Position numbers and translations under genes: made by a program. A DNA stretch of 64,000 bases, taken from assembly GCA_029964075.1 (NCBI GenBank), contig CM057129.1, positions 11,399,430 to 11,463,429 on the forward strand. The letters are read 5' to 3'. The DNA comes from Patiria pectinifera. Taxonomy: Eukaryota > Echinodermata > Asteroidea > Valvatida > Asterinidae. Shown here piece after piece: positions 11,241-23,230 of this stretch. Each line of letters starts with the position of its first letter. Position 1 is the stretch's first letter. Under the pieces are notes generated by a model. The model searched no databases, was not told the DNA's origin, and was given only the letters and a program-made list of their open reading frames with translations.

Positions 11241-13000
11241 CATGTTAATTACTTTCAATAAATAAGAGAACAAGTTCAACCCACTACATGTACAGCATAT
11301 CAAAAACGATGTTGTCTACTCGTCTAGTTTCCCTCCACTGATTCTCGAAATCCACCAATTCTTTAGAAAGCCCGCGACCCCACGCCTTTCCAGCTTGGAT
11401 GTCCAATTTAATTAAAAATTTCCCCTCCTCCTCAACCCCAAAATAGTTATATAATAGATCCACCGGTGAAAGGCAGGGAGGGGGAATGTGCGTCCGGCTT
11501 CGTTTGGTAATAGTTTGGGTTTGATAGTACGGCAGATAAGTGGGGTCCCTTTGAAGATATAAAGAAGTATAGATAATTCGTTATAATGGCGATCGCATAT
11601 TTGTCCTTTGAAAACAAATTGGTAGAATAACAAGAAAAGACCGCCATTTTATAAAGTTATGAAAAAATCTTGTATTTTAGCTATATTTTTTTTTCAAAGG
11701 ACAAATGCAATTCTCATGACAAGAGCGAGGACATCATAATCAGAATTTTGATTTTTCAAATCAACGCAAAAACGGGCACTCTACCGTGACAGTTGCGATG
11801 CAGACCACCTCTATTTATGGTTGAATTACGTAATCGTCTGTTATTTAAATTGGCCAGCGCCCTCTTAGTTTTGTAAACCAGTTCGTGCGCTTTCCGCTTC
11901 ATAATGTTTCGGTCGAAGAGCAAGAAACACGCTGTCTTCATTCCTCATCAGGTAACGATCTTTTTTTGTTTTTTTTATCTCATTCTTTCCAATAATTAAA
12001 ACATATTAATTCACAGTTAGCAAGTACTTTCCTTTGGTCTCATGTGTTTTCCTCGATCTTTGGTCATTATTTTGTCGATTTTGGAATATTGATTGACTTG
12101 AGATCCTTTATTTATTGCAAATTTATTTTGTTTTTTGAAGATTGATTTTGTTTTCGGTCGAAGATCAAGTAACAACGGTCTTTGTTCTTCAACAGAGTCA
12201 ATGTACAAAATACAGAATAACGAATAAAAAAAAATACTTTACAAAATCATCAAAATACAAAATACAAAACGAATGCATCAACAATTAAACAATAATTACC
12301 CGCGGTTCGCGCCTAAATTCGTACATCTTCCGTACCCATGGAAGTCTGGGGGCAACAAAGATATGCCAAAAAAGCGTGTTATCGGCAATTTACAAAAAAA
12401 ATAAACAAGACCGTCCCGTGCTAATATTAAAAATATCTCTCGGGATCAAATATCAACTTTACCTGCCATTTTCGGTGTGCACGTTTTCTTTTTATTTAAT
12501 TTAATTATCAGAACATTTACTTTATTAAAATCAGTTCATTTACTTATGTTATGTTCTATTATAATACTTTTATTGGATATTGATATTAGACTTTTGCAAT
12601 GTAAAACAATATGATTACCTTTTAAAATTTGATTTTTAATTAAAAAACAGCTTAGTTACTTATATTTATTATATTTTTTTTTATTTTGGTATTACTGTGT
12701 AACTTTTAAAAAATAAATATGGAGCAGTCAATCCACAAGTATTAAAAATACTAGCCCTCTTTTTTGGTGTGTAAACTTACCTATGGGGTTTGAAGGTATA
12801 GGTAATACTTGACTACACAATGATCTTCATCCCATCTCATTTGAGCACCCCAATCCAGATATGCAGCTTATTGAACGAAAGGACTTGAATTCAAGTTGTG
12901 TACTTTTTCAGATTATCTGGTGACTAATGAAAGACATCATTTTGATACACCAAGAAGGTATGTAGGTTCACTTCAAAGGAAGGTGTGTTGGATTACGTAA
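11241..13000. other. Unit-A-specific intergenic DNA, largely AT-rich
   Basis: No known gene is recognised. One short stretch could be a first coding exon: ATG at 11904 opens 16 codons (MFRSKSKKHAVFIPHQ) followed by a donor-like GTAACG at 11952. A related string, TTTTCGGTCGAAGATCAAG, recurs at about 12151-12169 without that frame, so it may simply be a repeat. From about 12200 to 12740 the DNA is strongly AT-rich with poly-T and poly-A runs. Confidence 0.35.
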
Positions 13001-13006
13001 ACAAAA

Positions 13007-13845
13007 ATGCAAGCTAATCCATGCCAATTAGACCAAACAATGATAGGTACTTCACAATTAAATTCAATTCCAGGTGTTAGGCCTATGCAGTATATCAATG
13101 CTTCTGCTACCAAAGATGGCTGGCCGAATTTGCGGCACAGGTTTCAGCGGATAAAGGGGTTCTTATGGAAGTTTGTTACTATAAAACTTAAAATATTGCA
13201 GAGACCTTCCGACAGTTTACATTGCAATTCCCTCATTCTAGAGTACCAAGCAGAACAACGAATAGAGTTATGTCGATAAATACTCAGGGATATGGTACAA
13301 GTCTCAATATAGAACCCATGGAAACAGCGGCAGACGAAGAAGTGCAAGGACACAAGTTTGGTTCGTTGCGTCGAGCCCTTCAACTTGAAGCTGCTCCGCT
13401 CCAGTGGTGCGAGTGCGAGGCGTAAATACGCTGCCTAACATCAGCCCAGTAACCTTTACCGGATCACATGACTGGAATTGGCACCCCGACGTCATGCAGA
13501 GGAGGAGTGCTATCGACGAAGAGGAATCTTGTAATTAACCCACGGGGCCTAAGTTATTGCACAAAAAGATTCCTTCAGGACATCATGGGCAAGAAGCTAC
13601 ATTCCAATAGATGGAAACGTAAACACACACAATGTAAGGAGATTATGTTCAAATGAACAACCCACCAAGGGACTTCACATTATGACATTCCCCACAACCA
13701 AAGGAAACACTTGTTGTTTGGGCAGGTATCCTGGGCAATGGATCCATCATCGGCTCAATTTTCATTTATAGTTACACGTATGCTGGCGAGAACCTGGAGC
13801 TCATCAATGTAAATGACGCAATCGTTCCAAGATTTTGACAGTCAT
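13007..13845 (+). pseudogene. Decayed Tc1/mariner-type (IS630-like DDE) transposase relic
   Basis: Conceptual translations in several frames show pieces in the order of an insect/marine mariner-like transposase. They are an N-terminal segment with FPHSRVPSRTTNRV (about 13220-13265), a middle segment with RRSAIDEEE (about 13500), and a catalytic-core segment VWAGILGNGSIIGSIFIY (about 13718-13771), which matches the family's VWAGI.GN.IIGP motif. Stops and frame changes separate them, so it is dead. The assignment rests on remembered motifs and is moderate. No terminal inverted repeats were identified. It is found only in unit A. Confidence 0.5.
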
Positions 13846-13899
13846 TACGGGCTTTGCATACGTAATTTTTAAACAAAAGGTCCAAATCACATAACAAAA

Positions 13900-15625
13900 A
13901 TATTGTTTTGGTTAAAGAACCTGTATCATCACATGTTGTTTAAAAATATATATATAGTTTCCTCAGAAACAAACATGTTGTTTGTCTACTACATCTTGTT
14001 AAGACGCGCTGTACATGTAAAAGAAAATCAGCTCAATTACTTATATTCATTATTTTTCGATTAATTTTCGTCATTGAATAGTAACATGATTTTCTGCACA
14101 TATCACATTCAGATTATTATTATTTTTTTTGCCGATATGATTTATTCACTGACCGGATTTCAAATAAGACAGCCATAAACATGTTTATTGTTTTGTTTTT
14201 GTTTGCATTACATTCTTTATCTCAAGCATTAACATTATATACGTACGCGTATGTACTTGCATTCTACAACAGTGCCCTCAATAGTCAGGTATTGTCCATC
14301 CCCATCAAACACTCTCCCAACCCCCAGGTTTTCTCATTTTCCAAGTTGGCGGTTCCTCAAATAATAACAAGGAAGTTGCTCTGCTGGTCAAAATTAATTG
14401 CCTGACTGTAGTCTTTTCACAAGGTCATCCTGACTCGCTCCGGTATTTGACCGAGTGGCGAAACAGCCAAGCGTTTTTAACGGGACTATATAAACGCCGA
14501 GAGAGTGACTTTTTCAAATCCCGGCTTCATTTCATATCCATATCCAGCTCCATTGCAAAACCTCATACCCGAAACCGGAAACGGAACGTAGCTGGAGTTT
14601 AGAAAACACCATTTTGGGTCTTGTGACTTCGAGTGTTTTGTAAACCAAGGCTTCGTCCCCGGCTTGGGAACATGGCCATTAATTTAGCCCCTAATTAGAT
14701 CAGTAGCTTCGTCATTATCTTTGTTCCCACCGGGTTGGGGAGCGAGGCGTGTGGTCGTTCAACTACCCCACCCGACCCCCATCGTCGCAATGCTTTGCTT
14801 AAGAGATTGTTATAATTTGATAATGTTGGATATACAGAATTGCACAGTTCTAGTGTGATTTATTTGTTCGGATATCACCAAACCTAGTTCAGAATAAATC
14901 GTTATGCGGAAGTCATACAATAACAAACACCGGAAATCTGGTCAAACCATACATGCCTTTTTTTTGTTTATATCAAGAGAGGGGGTATTTATCTTGAAAT
15001 ATTGTACATGCTATTGTTGAACTGTGTCATTATTTTAGCTCGTGAATGGGTGGTTTTAAGGTTCATCATCAACGGTTATACATTCTTACATTTCTGGGGC
15101 TGATTATTCGGACTTAGAAATACACAAGCTCAAAAACGCACTTCCACCGTAAAAGGGCCGCAGTGATACGCGGACCGGATATGATGCGTACAGTTTATCG
15201 AAGTTCATGTAACTTTCTTCCAACTCGTATTTATTTTATTTCCTTAAAGTCTCGATTAAATAGCAAAGCCTTACCCAGGCGCACAACTATGGGGGACACG
15301 GGGGACATGTTCTTCCCCTCCTCCTCCAGTGGAAGCTTGTGCCCGCCGCCCCATCCCCACCCCCACACATTTTAAAATCCTTATGTGGAAATGCACTGTT
15401 GTAATAATACGTTTCATTTGAAGGTATTAAATGCACCATTTGAAGAACAAAAACATCCCGGGTTCTCACTAGCCCCCCCCCCCACGCGAACTTAAACCCC
15501 AGTTTTACCCCTGCCTTTCCTTAGAATTAATTTCTCAAAAAATCCCAAATATTTTTCCTCCCCAGTTAAAAGACTGAAGTGCCGACTGCACATGAAATCA
15601 ATCACCGCCGCGGTACCTCACTTTT
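13900..15625 (+). repeat. Upstream block of unit B (shared with units C and D)
   Basis: Collinear with 25790-27450 and 36470-38170: AGACAGCCATAAACA, CAATAGTCAGGTA/CAATAGCTACGTA, GTTCCTCAAATAATAACAAGGAA, a CCGGCTTCAT...CCATTGCAAAACC segment, GTGACTTCGAG/TTGACTTCGGG...GTTTTGTAA, and TCCGGATATCACCAA/TTCGGATATCACCAA. C-rich tracts at about 15330-15370 and 15470-15485 generate proline-rich ORFs that I do not regard as genes. No conserved protein frame. Confidence 0.6.
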
Positions 15626-15627
15626 CT

Positions 15628-15974
15628 ATCCACCAATCAGAGTTAGTCACCCTACTAGTCGATGATCAAAAGCGAGTGGTCTGTGATTGACAGGTTATGA
15701 GTGTCAATCACAAAACACGTGTTTTAGATGTGTCACCGACATCCATACGATATCTGCCAATAAGATGCGACTATTTCAGTGTCGGTGATCTAAGTTTTTA
15801 TAGTGACTATATAGCCTGGACCACATCAACTTATAACATCCGTCTCATTAATATGAAGCGAGTCAGTGGTACGTGATTGACAGTGCGCAGGGACCAATCA
15901 CAAACCGGGCCATTTTCCTCAGTCACTGCTCAGGAAATCGATGGTAATATTTAAGGCACGAGCGCCCGCTTTTC
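15628..15974 (+). promoter_or_regulatory. Promoter of C1q-like gene B
   Basis: Same block as at gene A: CCAATCAGA, TGATTGACAG (15684-15693) facing TGTCAATCA (15702-15710), CACGTG (15716-15721), a second CCAAT followed by AAGATGCG, a further exact TGATTGACAG (15874-15883), CCAATCACAAACCGGGCC and TATTTAAG (15948-15955). Copy B is the only one with three intact PBX-MEIS-like sites. Confidence 0.75.
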
Positions 15975-16068
15975 CCCTCACAGGCGACCACTGCTCTTCT
16001 TCAGCCTCAGAAGACAAGTCGAGAGAGAGAGCCCTGACTGTGAGAACAACAAGAACGAGATTTGCTAG
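15975..16068 (+). other. Noncoding exon 1 (5' UTR) of gene B
   Basis: Conserved with the other exon 1 copies (GACAAGTCGAGAGAGA, AACAAGAACGAGATTTGCTA) and ending in the donor AG|GTGAGT (GT at 16069). The start is approximate. Confidence 0.65.
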
Positions 16069-17150
16069 GTGAGTTTTACAAACCATTAGTTATACTTGTA
16101 TGGTTCCCGCGTGAATTCATTTGTAGAAATCAGTGTATGCAGTTGATGTTTGTACATATTTTTTTTTATGCCGGGCTTCTGCTTTACTGACTCCCTAAAA
16201 AAATTGAAACACAAGCTCTGGCATGAATTCAGTCATCATGTTTGCATGTAGGGTTCCACTCAGCATGCCACTGAGATTCTGTTGATTTTTTTTTTTTTAC
16301 GAACAACGATAGTGGTATTTTGATTAACATTTGGAATGTTGAGTGGTTGTACAGATGTTCACAATTCCTGAAGATTTTAATACACATTCGGTTGACAGAC
16401 AGATGGTGGCTGACGGTAATAGTCAAACCAGTACCCTGAGTTCTCATACCCAAATATTCATTGTTTTAACGACTTTCACTTGATTGCGGTACTCCACCTG
16501 TAATATTACCGCCACTACTTCCAAGTTGAGATCGATCCCTTATCAATGTAGAAAATGTAAGCTCATTGTGATTCATACAACTACAAATTCAAGCAATTTT
16601 TAGAGGAATATAGGATTATTTTCCTTCAGTGCTATTTTGTAAGATCCAACCAAATTCCATAGAATCTGAAGTAGGCTGTATAAGAACTAACCTGTTGAAG
16701 TTTTAGCCCAGTGGATAATATATATGTTGAAAGAATGTATGCACAATGTATTGGTCTGAAATTCAGTCTGGGACAAGGATTCAGTTGCAAACGCACTTAA
16801 AACAGTGTGCCCGTAGGGAAATTATTTAAAAAAAAAACATTCCATGTTACGGTTTTCTATACAATTTTCACAGGGTATTTGATTCCAGTCCTATCTTCCT
16901 TTTGAGCATTGAGCTTCTGCCATAGACCTTTATCATGCTGCCACCATTTAAGTCATGTTCCCCCTGTATCGCATAACTGTAGTGAATGATAATTATTGTG
17001 TGCAAAAAGGAACCAGATTTTTTTTCCTCCAACCTCGCTTTGTTTACGTTGATTTAAAAGGGGAAAAAACTCAAGATGGCCGCAACATGATAATGGTTTA
17101 TTAAACCGGTAGTTACTTTTCCGGGCATTTGCGAATAAACGTGCATGTCT

Positions 17151-17568
17151 TAACCCTAAAAGGGCCGGGCCAGAATCCGCCCCCCCCCCCTAAACTTTAT
17201 CCGCGATAGCTTTGAAAAATAAATCGCAACCTGAGCTGTTATGACTTTTTAGCCTCGAGCCTTGCGCATCTTTTGATACTAAAAACATTTTTTTTTTTAA
17301 ATCCGGCGCTACGCGCCGTGAAAACTGAATTTCCCTATATTATACGTCGTATACACAGAGCAGAATTACCATTCGTATATGTTATGAATAGTTAATTAGC
17401 CATAATTCCATAACCCTTTGACCTATAGTCACGAAATTTCTTAGGTATGTTCATGACTCGATGTCATCACTCGATGGCCGAGATCCTAGGGGGCGGAATC
17501 CGCCACCTTCCCCCCCCCCCCCCCTTCGGCTGAGATGGTCTAAATAACCCGGCCTTATTACGGTTAAA
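17151..17568. mobile_element. MITE in intron 1 of gene B
   Basis: The left end, TTAACCCTAAAAGGGCCGGG, and the right end, CCCGGCCTTATTACGGTTAA, are imperfect inverted repeats. Inside them, poly-C tracts follow CCAGAATCCG on the left and GGGCGGAATCCGCC on the right. About 418 bp, non-coding. A half copy lies in intron 1 of gene A (6150-6325); units C and D lack it. Confidence 0.65.
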
Positions 17569-17803
17569 CTTGTTTGTTTTTTTCCTAAAGATAAAAAAGA
17601 ATAGAATCCTATTGGTGAGAAATTATTTTTATTCGAAATTGTAAACCTTTGCGTCAGTCCATTCAGGCCATTGTATAGTTCACTGGAAATAATCAATCCC
17701 GACAGAGAGTGTTTTACTTGTAAAATGTAGCTATGCCTCCTCCTCCGGAGTTATCTCCGAGCGGATTTTTAGTAAATCATTGTTGTTGCTTTTTTTTAGC
17801 CAG

Positions 17804-17862
17804 CAATCTGCTCGAGTGTTGAGGGTTCCTTTCGTGACAGGATTCAAGAACGTTACTTTAAG
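17804..17862 (+). other. Noncoding exon 2 (5' UTR) of gene B
   Basis: Body CAATCTGCTCGAGTGTTGAG matches the other exon-2 copies. Acceptor TTTTTTTAG/CCAG (two AG options, at 17799 or 17803), donor AAG|GTTAGT. Its length agrees with the 58-63 bp of its paralogues. Confidence 0.7.
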
Positions 17863-19594
17863 GTTAGTGTCTGTTACTTGACATTTACTGCAATCAAGCA
17901 TCATAATAGAGATTTGATAAGGTGGGAGTCTTCATCGTTTTGTTTATGTTCATTTATATGCCTTTTTAGTTGAATGATAACATAAAACGTCTATCGTAAA
18001 TTCTTTAAAAGAAACTTGCTTGATATCTCGTTGCAATAATAGCGCAATACAGATTCACAGTCACGGTACTTTTCATTGACAAAACATGGCTATAAAGGTT
18101 TGACTGCATTTCTTTAACATTTTCTGCTAATTTACGAATAGTTTAAAATTTATTATGGTTCGTGGTGATTCAAATTTGCGCACTGTCATTCTTTTACATG
18201 TAATACATTGTTTTGGGATAAGCTCGACCCTGTATATTCCGACCCGTCAAATCAAGTATCACTGTATATTCTACCCCTTTTTTTCTGTTGATTCAAACCA
18301 CACTGTACCTGTTTTCCTTAGGAATCTTCGGCAATTGCTTTTCTCAGACAACTGATTTTATTATCCTCATTAGTTTATTCATATACTTGTATCCGGACCC
18401 CTACCACATGGCTGACTTATTGGTGTTATGAATGAGTCGGATTGCAATACCTTTTGCACTTTTGAACTTTGTCAGTTTGCTAGTTCACAGTTAGTCTTGG
18501 TTCCAAGACCTTCGTGGAATATTTTTTTTCTCCGCGCAAAAATTATATTGAACTATAGGCCCGCAATACAAATCTGTTATCGATTCTGCAATGTATTCGA
18601 TCATATTCAATGTGTTTATTCAACATATTTATTCAACGAGTATCGATTCTAGCGCGATCGATCCTGTACTTCCACTTCTGTAATGAATTGAAGTGCGCCC
18701 TCTGTTGATTGAAAAGAATTGTTTTCCAAAAGTGTTCATTAGTAGTATGATTACACATGTACACAAACGCAGATAGTAACGTCTTGGAACTAAGACTAGT
18801 TCACAATGAGCAATTCCGGCTTTATTATTAGGCTACTTGTATAAGCAATGTATAATAAGAGAGTCACCGGTTAGGAAATAGAATAAACGGGACCTTGATG
18901 ATTTGATGATGATGTTCAACGTTTAATTCCAGTTCAAATTGCTTTATCTATCTGGAATCATATATAGAAATCATAAATAGAGATGATGTTTGAAGAAATT
19001 ATTTGGCCCTTCTGCTCCGCTGTCCGCTTTAAACGTTTCAAGCGCAAGCTTTTGGGTGACTATTTGCATGTAGGGCACAATATCTGGGATGAATTTATTT
19101 TTGTATGTAAGTTTTCACCCAGCATGCCCCCTAGATTCGAAACAACCATGGCTTGATATTTTGATATTCATGTTTTCTTTTACAGTAGGAACAGATATTC
19201 ACAAATCCTACAGATTTTCTGAGACTCGATCTGTTATGAAACAGATGGCAGCTGCTGCTAATAGCAAAACTGATCAGCGCTGATTTCTGATTTCACTTTT
19301 GGATGAGACATTAAACAAAATAAACCACCTGCATTTAGGAAAATGAATTTCGTTCAGTGAGATCGTCAAATAGAAGCTTTTCAAACTAGATTAGTTTTGA
19401 CTAAGCATACAAAATGTTAACATCCATAAATATTCATTTCTTTTTTAAACGACGGCAACTTTTCATAAGTATTACTTGGGCCAAGATGTGATTCCCCAGT
19501 TTGTCTGCATGACTTCAATATTTTTTTCTCTCATAGATCATTTTCCCGGCATTTAATTTGCTCTCATGTTCACGTATTTTTTTTTTCTTAACAG
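17863..19594 (+). other. Intron 2 of gene B, with a duplicated intron-1 segment
   Basis: No gene. Sequence at about 18930-19145 (TTCAAATTGCTTTATCTATC, GAAATCATAAATAGAGATGA, AGCATGCCCCCTAGATTC) resembles segments of intron 1 in the other units (for example 5870-6040 and 28290-28480), so an intron-1 segment was copied into intron 2. The intron ends in a poly-T tract and AACAG immediately before the ATG at 19595. Confidence 0.5.
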
Positions 19595-20410
19595 ATGAAG
19601 ATGTGTGTGGCAATTTTATCAATCGCCCTACTTCTAGGTAACTCTGTCAAGCTCCGAGCTTCCGTTACTGGGCCGGTTCCCTCGGACGGTGATGGTCCTG
19701 CGTCTCAGGTGTGTCAGCAGTGCTGCCAGGGACCTGCCGCTATACCCGGCATACCAGGTCTGCCTGGGCCTGTTGGGCCGATGGGGCCATGCGGTCAGCC
19801 GGGGTCAAAGGGCGAGCCAGGTCATGAAGGTGAGATTGGGCCAATTGGCCCTATGGGTGAGCGGGGAACACCTGGGAACCCTGGGGACGACGGGATAGGG
19901 TTGCCCGGCAAGGTAGGTCCGAGGGGTACACCAGGGTTAGTAGGAGCAACCGGTCAGACTGGCGTCAAAGGTCAAAAGGGTGAGCCAGGGGAGACACCAG
20001 ACGACTCCAATCGGCCGGTAGCTTTCACCGTGACGAGGTCGAGTGTTTCAGATGTGTCTACGGACACTAACACCCGTTTGCCCTTCCAGCAGACCGCAAC
20101 GCTATTGCCGAGTACCAGCTTTGATCTCGAGACTGGCACATTCACGTGTAGTGTGTCGGGCACCTACGTGTTCATGTTTTCTATGAGCAAATCTTCTCCC
20201 AGCAGCTCACTGTGGGTTCAGCTCCGGAAGAACGACGACTTGGTTGTCTCTGGCTTTAGCACTGCTTCAAATGACTATGAGTCGCTGTCTAGGAGCGCGG
20301 TGCTGGTTCTGCAGCAAGGAGACGCGGTGTATCTTACCGTGCGCGGCAGGGTAGGTGGTGTTTCCAATCACGGCACCTCGTTCAGTGGTTTCCTCATTTA
20401 CCCCGAATAA
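19595..20410 (+). CDS. Secreted collagen-like C1q-domain protein, gene B
   Basis: 271 aa, in one coding exon whose first base is the A of the ATG (acceptor ...CTTAACAG). Signal peptide ([12 protein letters not shown]), VCQQCC cluster, and a collagen region one triplet shorter than in gene A ([12 protein letters not shown]), with the same break at GIGLPGK. The C1q domain follows, with [15 protein letters not shown] and [10 protein letters not shown]. This is the most divergent of the four in the C1q domain, chiefly in [31 protein letters not shown] and [13 protein letters not shown] 79-bp stretch (19659-19737) is identical to genes A and C. AATAAA overlaps the stop. Likely a secreted pattern-recognition protein; ligand unknown. 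Confidence 0.9.
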   Translation: MKMCVAILSIALLLGNSVKLRASVTGPVPSDGDGPASQVCQQCCQGPAAIPGIPGLPGPVGPMGPCGQPGSKGEPGHEGEIGPIGPMGERGTPGNPGDDGIGLPGKVGPRGTPGLVGATGQTGVKGQKGEPGETPDDSNRPVAFTVTRSSVSDVSTDTNTRLPFQQTATLLPSTSFDLETGTFTCSVSGTYVFMFSMSKSSPSSSLWVQLRKNDDLVVSGFSTASNDYESLSRSAVLVLQQGDAVYLTVRGRVGGVSNHGTSFSGFLIYPE

Positions 20411-20895
20411 ATAGAATATCACCACACATAAATACATAAGAGCATCGTGTTGCTGAATACCTAAAAATTGCATTCCATTTTGCGGAAACAATTACCACTG
20501 AATTAAAAGAAATGGTTGTTGAATGTCTCAAAAATCATTATTTGTTTTGGGTTACCCACACGCACATCTTGTATACAATAGATATATGATTGATAGACAT
20601 TACAAATAATACTTACACTTGTTGACAACGGTTTTGTATACACTGTGGAATAAAAAAAAAATCTGATTTATAATTTATACTATCTTAGTACAATTACGAA
20701 CAAGCCTAATAATAATAACGACTGTCAAACGGACATTGATCATGATACTGGCGGTTACAGATAATTTCAATCGATTTTTTTCGTCCTTTTGTCCATGAAT
20801 ATATTTCTTTGCAAATTTGCTTCTTAACTGTACGCAACATTAACGCGAAACTTAGAACAAACCTCAAACCTGATCCCAGGCGTGTAATATTACTC

Positions 20896-21984
20896 TGACG
20901 TCATGATGTCGTCATTGGCTATCAAATTACAAGCATTTTTGGTTCAAAATACATGTATTATTATTTTCTATCATTTTATAACTCGTGAACAAAATGAACA
21001 GCACTTTGTGATCATATTTGATTCACATTTTGATTACCAAATGCAAAGTCGGGGGAAATGGAAGGTAAAAGTCATCTGAATATAAAATGCACAGAGAAGC
21101 CTATACAAAACCCGACTAATTTCTACGTAACGGATCAATGGAGAAGGATGAATCCTGGTACAAATTTGAACCTTAGTCAACTGTGTAAAAGATATGGACG
21201 TTTTTGTGACGTCATCATAATGTCATTCACTCACTCACTCACTCACTTGTCCGCATAGACAGCATAGGTCCGTCGCGCCGATCTCCTGTGCCCGCGTCCT
21301 ACAGCCTCATTCCACATGCAGTCAATCTGGCTAGGCCGTCCGAGTTGCTCCAACCACGATGATCTTGGCCGGCCACGGGGTCTCTTCCAGCCTGGAGTTG
21401 GTCGTTGACCTCTTCTGGAATTGATGGAGTTTACAAGCTTTTGTGACGTCATCACGATGTCCTTGCACATCAAATGATATGTTTAAAATTTGACAAAATA
21501 GTTTGAACTATATCGTTTGAACTGCACTGACATGCTAAATAGCACCTTGTTCATTTCACTGTGGATGTACATGATGCCTTGGGAAACATGTCTCATTCCC
21601 GAACACATTCAATCGCTTGGTATTTACTTCCGGTGTTACTGAAAGTGCATTGAGAATTAAATGTAATTTGAAAACGGAAGCGTTTTACTAAAATCAAATG
21701 ATGGAAATGTTTAGTGAGGGATGCTAAACACACAAAAAAAAAGCCACGCTGACGTCATCCTCACAAAGGACGCCCTCTAGAGGCACGTAAAAGACTTTTT
21801 TTTAATCACTTGTTTCAAGGTTTCAAAATCCGACGGGAAGTTGTTGTAGAAAGAATTTGAAGTAATCTAGTTTCAGCTTGTTTATGCCAATCAATTATTT
21901 GATCAGTATCCATGACTGTGTTTGTACCACAATAACGATTTGCGGTACAAATTTGGGCTTCGGCTGCCAAATGCTGTGACGTCA
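20896..21984. promoter_or_regulatory. Cluster of five TGACGTCA (CRE/ATF-type) palindromes
   Basis: Perfect TGACGTCA at 20896, 21207, 21444, 21750 and 21977. Those at 21207 and 21444 are the two halves of a target-site duplication, so there were four before the LINE insertion. This 8-mer is the known full site for CREB/ATF bZIP factors. Whether this is an enhancer or a decayed repeat is not known. Confidence 0.35.
21225..21438 (-). mobile_element. 5'-truncated LINE 3' end with 23-bp target-site duplication
   Basis: The minus-strand translation contains PGWKRPRGRPRSSWLEQL, typical of the C-terminal tail of LINE reverse-transcriptase proteins. A (GTGA)n tail follows; on the plus strand it appears as CACTCACTCACTCACT at the left edge. 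It is flanked by TTTTGTGACGTCATCATAAT plus GTC (21202-21224) and by the same 23 bp with two differences at 21439-21461. Insert length 214 bp. Confidence 0.75.
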
Positions 21985-22197
21985 TTTAACCAGAAGTCAC
22001 ATGTTATTAATACATACACTTCTTCATTCATTGTCATGTTTTGTATTTTAGAAGTTCTCCTCACGTCTTGAATCCATAGGTATCGTCCCTGAAACAAATC
22101 AATATTCAGCTTGCACTTTTTAACTGTGGACATCATCAAACCGGAAGTAATGTGTGCATATAAATACATGTAATTTGATTTCGTCAGCGTTTTTACG

Positions 22198-22830
22198 AAG
22201 AGCCACATATGTCAAAAATGACAATTTTTTGATGTCGAGTTTTTTCACTACTTTGCTTTAAAATATTGTACCGTAAACCATTTTGACATGCTTCTGTAAG
22301 TAAAATATCATTAAATTCTTGATTACATTAATGATGCAAAGCACAGGCATCTCAATTAGTGCATTATGTGTTATCACGTAGAAATACGGACGTAGGTGCC
22401 CCTTGAACGCGTACAAAACGTATCAGTTGGACGGAAATGCGTAAAATCAGGTCAAGTGAGATGTTTGTTTTGACGAAGAGCCACACATCTTTATTACATC
22501 ATCAGTTGCGCGTGTAATACGCGCGCCTCTTGCCTGTGGAAAATTACGTTGAGCAGAAAGGGCCTAAATGTAGGACACGTGGATATTCGTTTTTACAAAG
22601 GGACACGCACCTTTACTAATTGGTGTTGGCTAATTAACTATTGTGTTGAATCTAATTAATGGTTTTACATAAACGTTTACCGTTCAATGAAACACGTGAA
22701 TGTTTTCATACAGCATAAAGGTGTTACATTCAAAGTAGTAGTTGTTGTTGCAGTTGTAAAACTGAGGAACTTCTTTTACGATTATCTCAAAAATGTTTTT
22801 TTTTTTCAAAATCCACATGTGTGGCTCTTC
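22198..22830. repeat. Inverted GAAGAGCCACA repeats
   Basis: GAAGAGCCACA at 22198 and (as CGAAGAGCCACACA) at 22474 face TGTGGCTCTTC at 22820-22830. The interior is non-coding and includes poly-T. It could be a non-autonomous element with short inverted ends, but no target duplication was found. Confidence 0.3.
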
Positions 22831-23230
22831 GCGACATCGATGACGATTTGACAGGCCAAAATGTGCATTTTCTTAAAAAAAATTATACAAATGGTTCTTC
22901 TGAAAAAAAGCTAAATTTCGTGATTCTTGTTCTGTTTCTATAGAAATCTATTCACAACTAAACTGGGCAATATCCAATGACATGCTTGTCTACCAATTAC
23001 TCCGCGTTTATAACTCAACACACGTGTATTATGTGATTTTGATATAAATAAAATCAACATCACCCCTCGGATTGATCAAGACAGACGAGTTAAAGAACGT
23101 CAAATAAATGTAATCATTACAATGTATTTTTTGAACATTTATTCGTCAACATACAACCACAATGATTACACTTAATAATGTCACGAAGCATAATGCGACA
23201 AATACGCATATAACAGTGCAGACGGTGCGG

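Larger units (their letters stand above)
20411..23230 (+). other. Downstream region of gene B, no gene recognised
   Basis: AT-rich DNA with a second possible poly-A signal near 20650. It contains the CRE-palindrome cluster, the short LINE insertion and the inverted GAAGAGCCACA repeats listed separately. ORFs such as 21903-22208 (-) resemble nothing known and are not supported. Confidence 0.5.
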
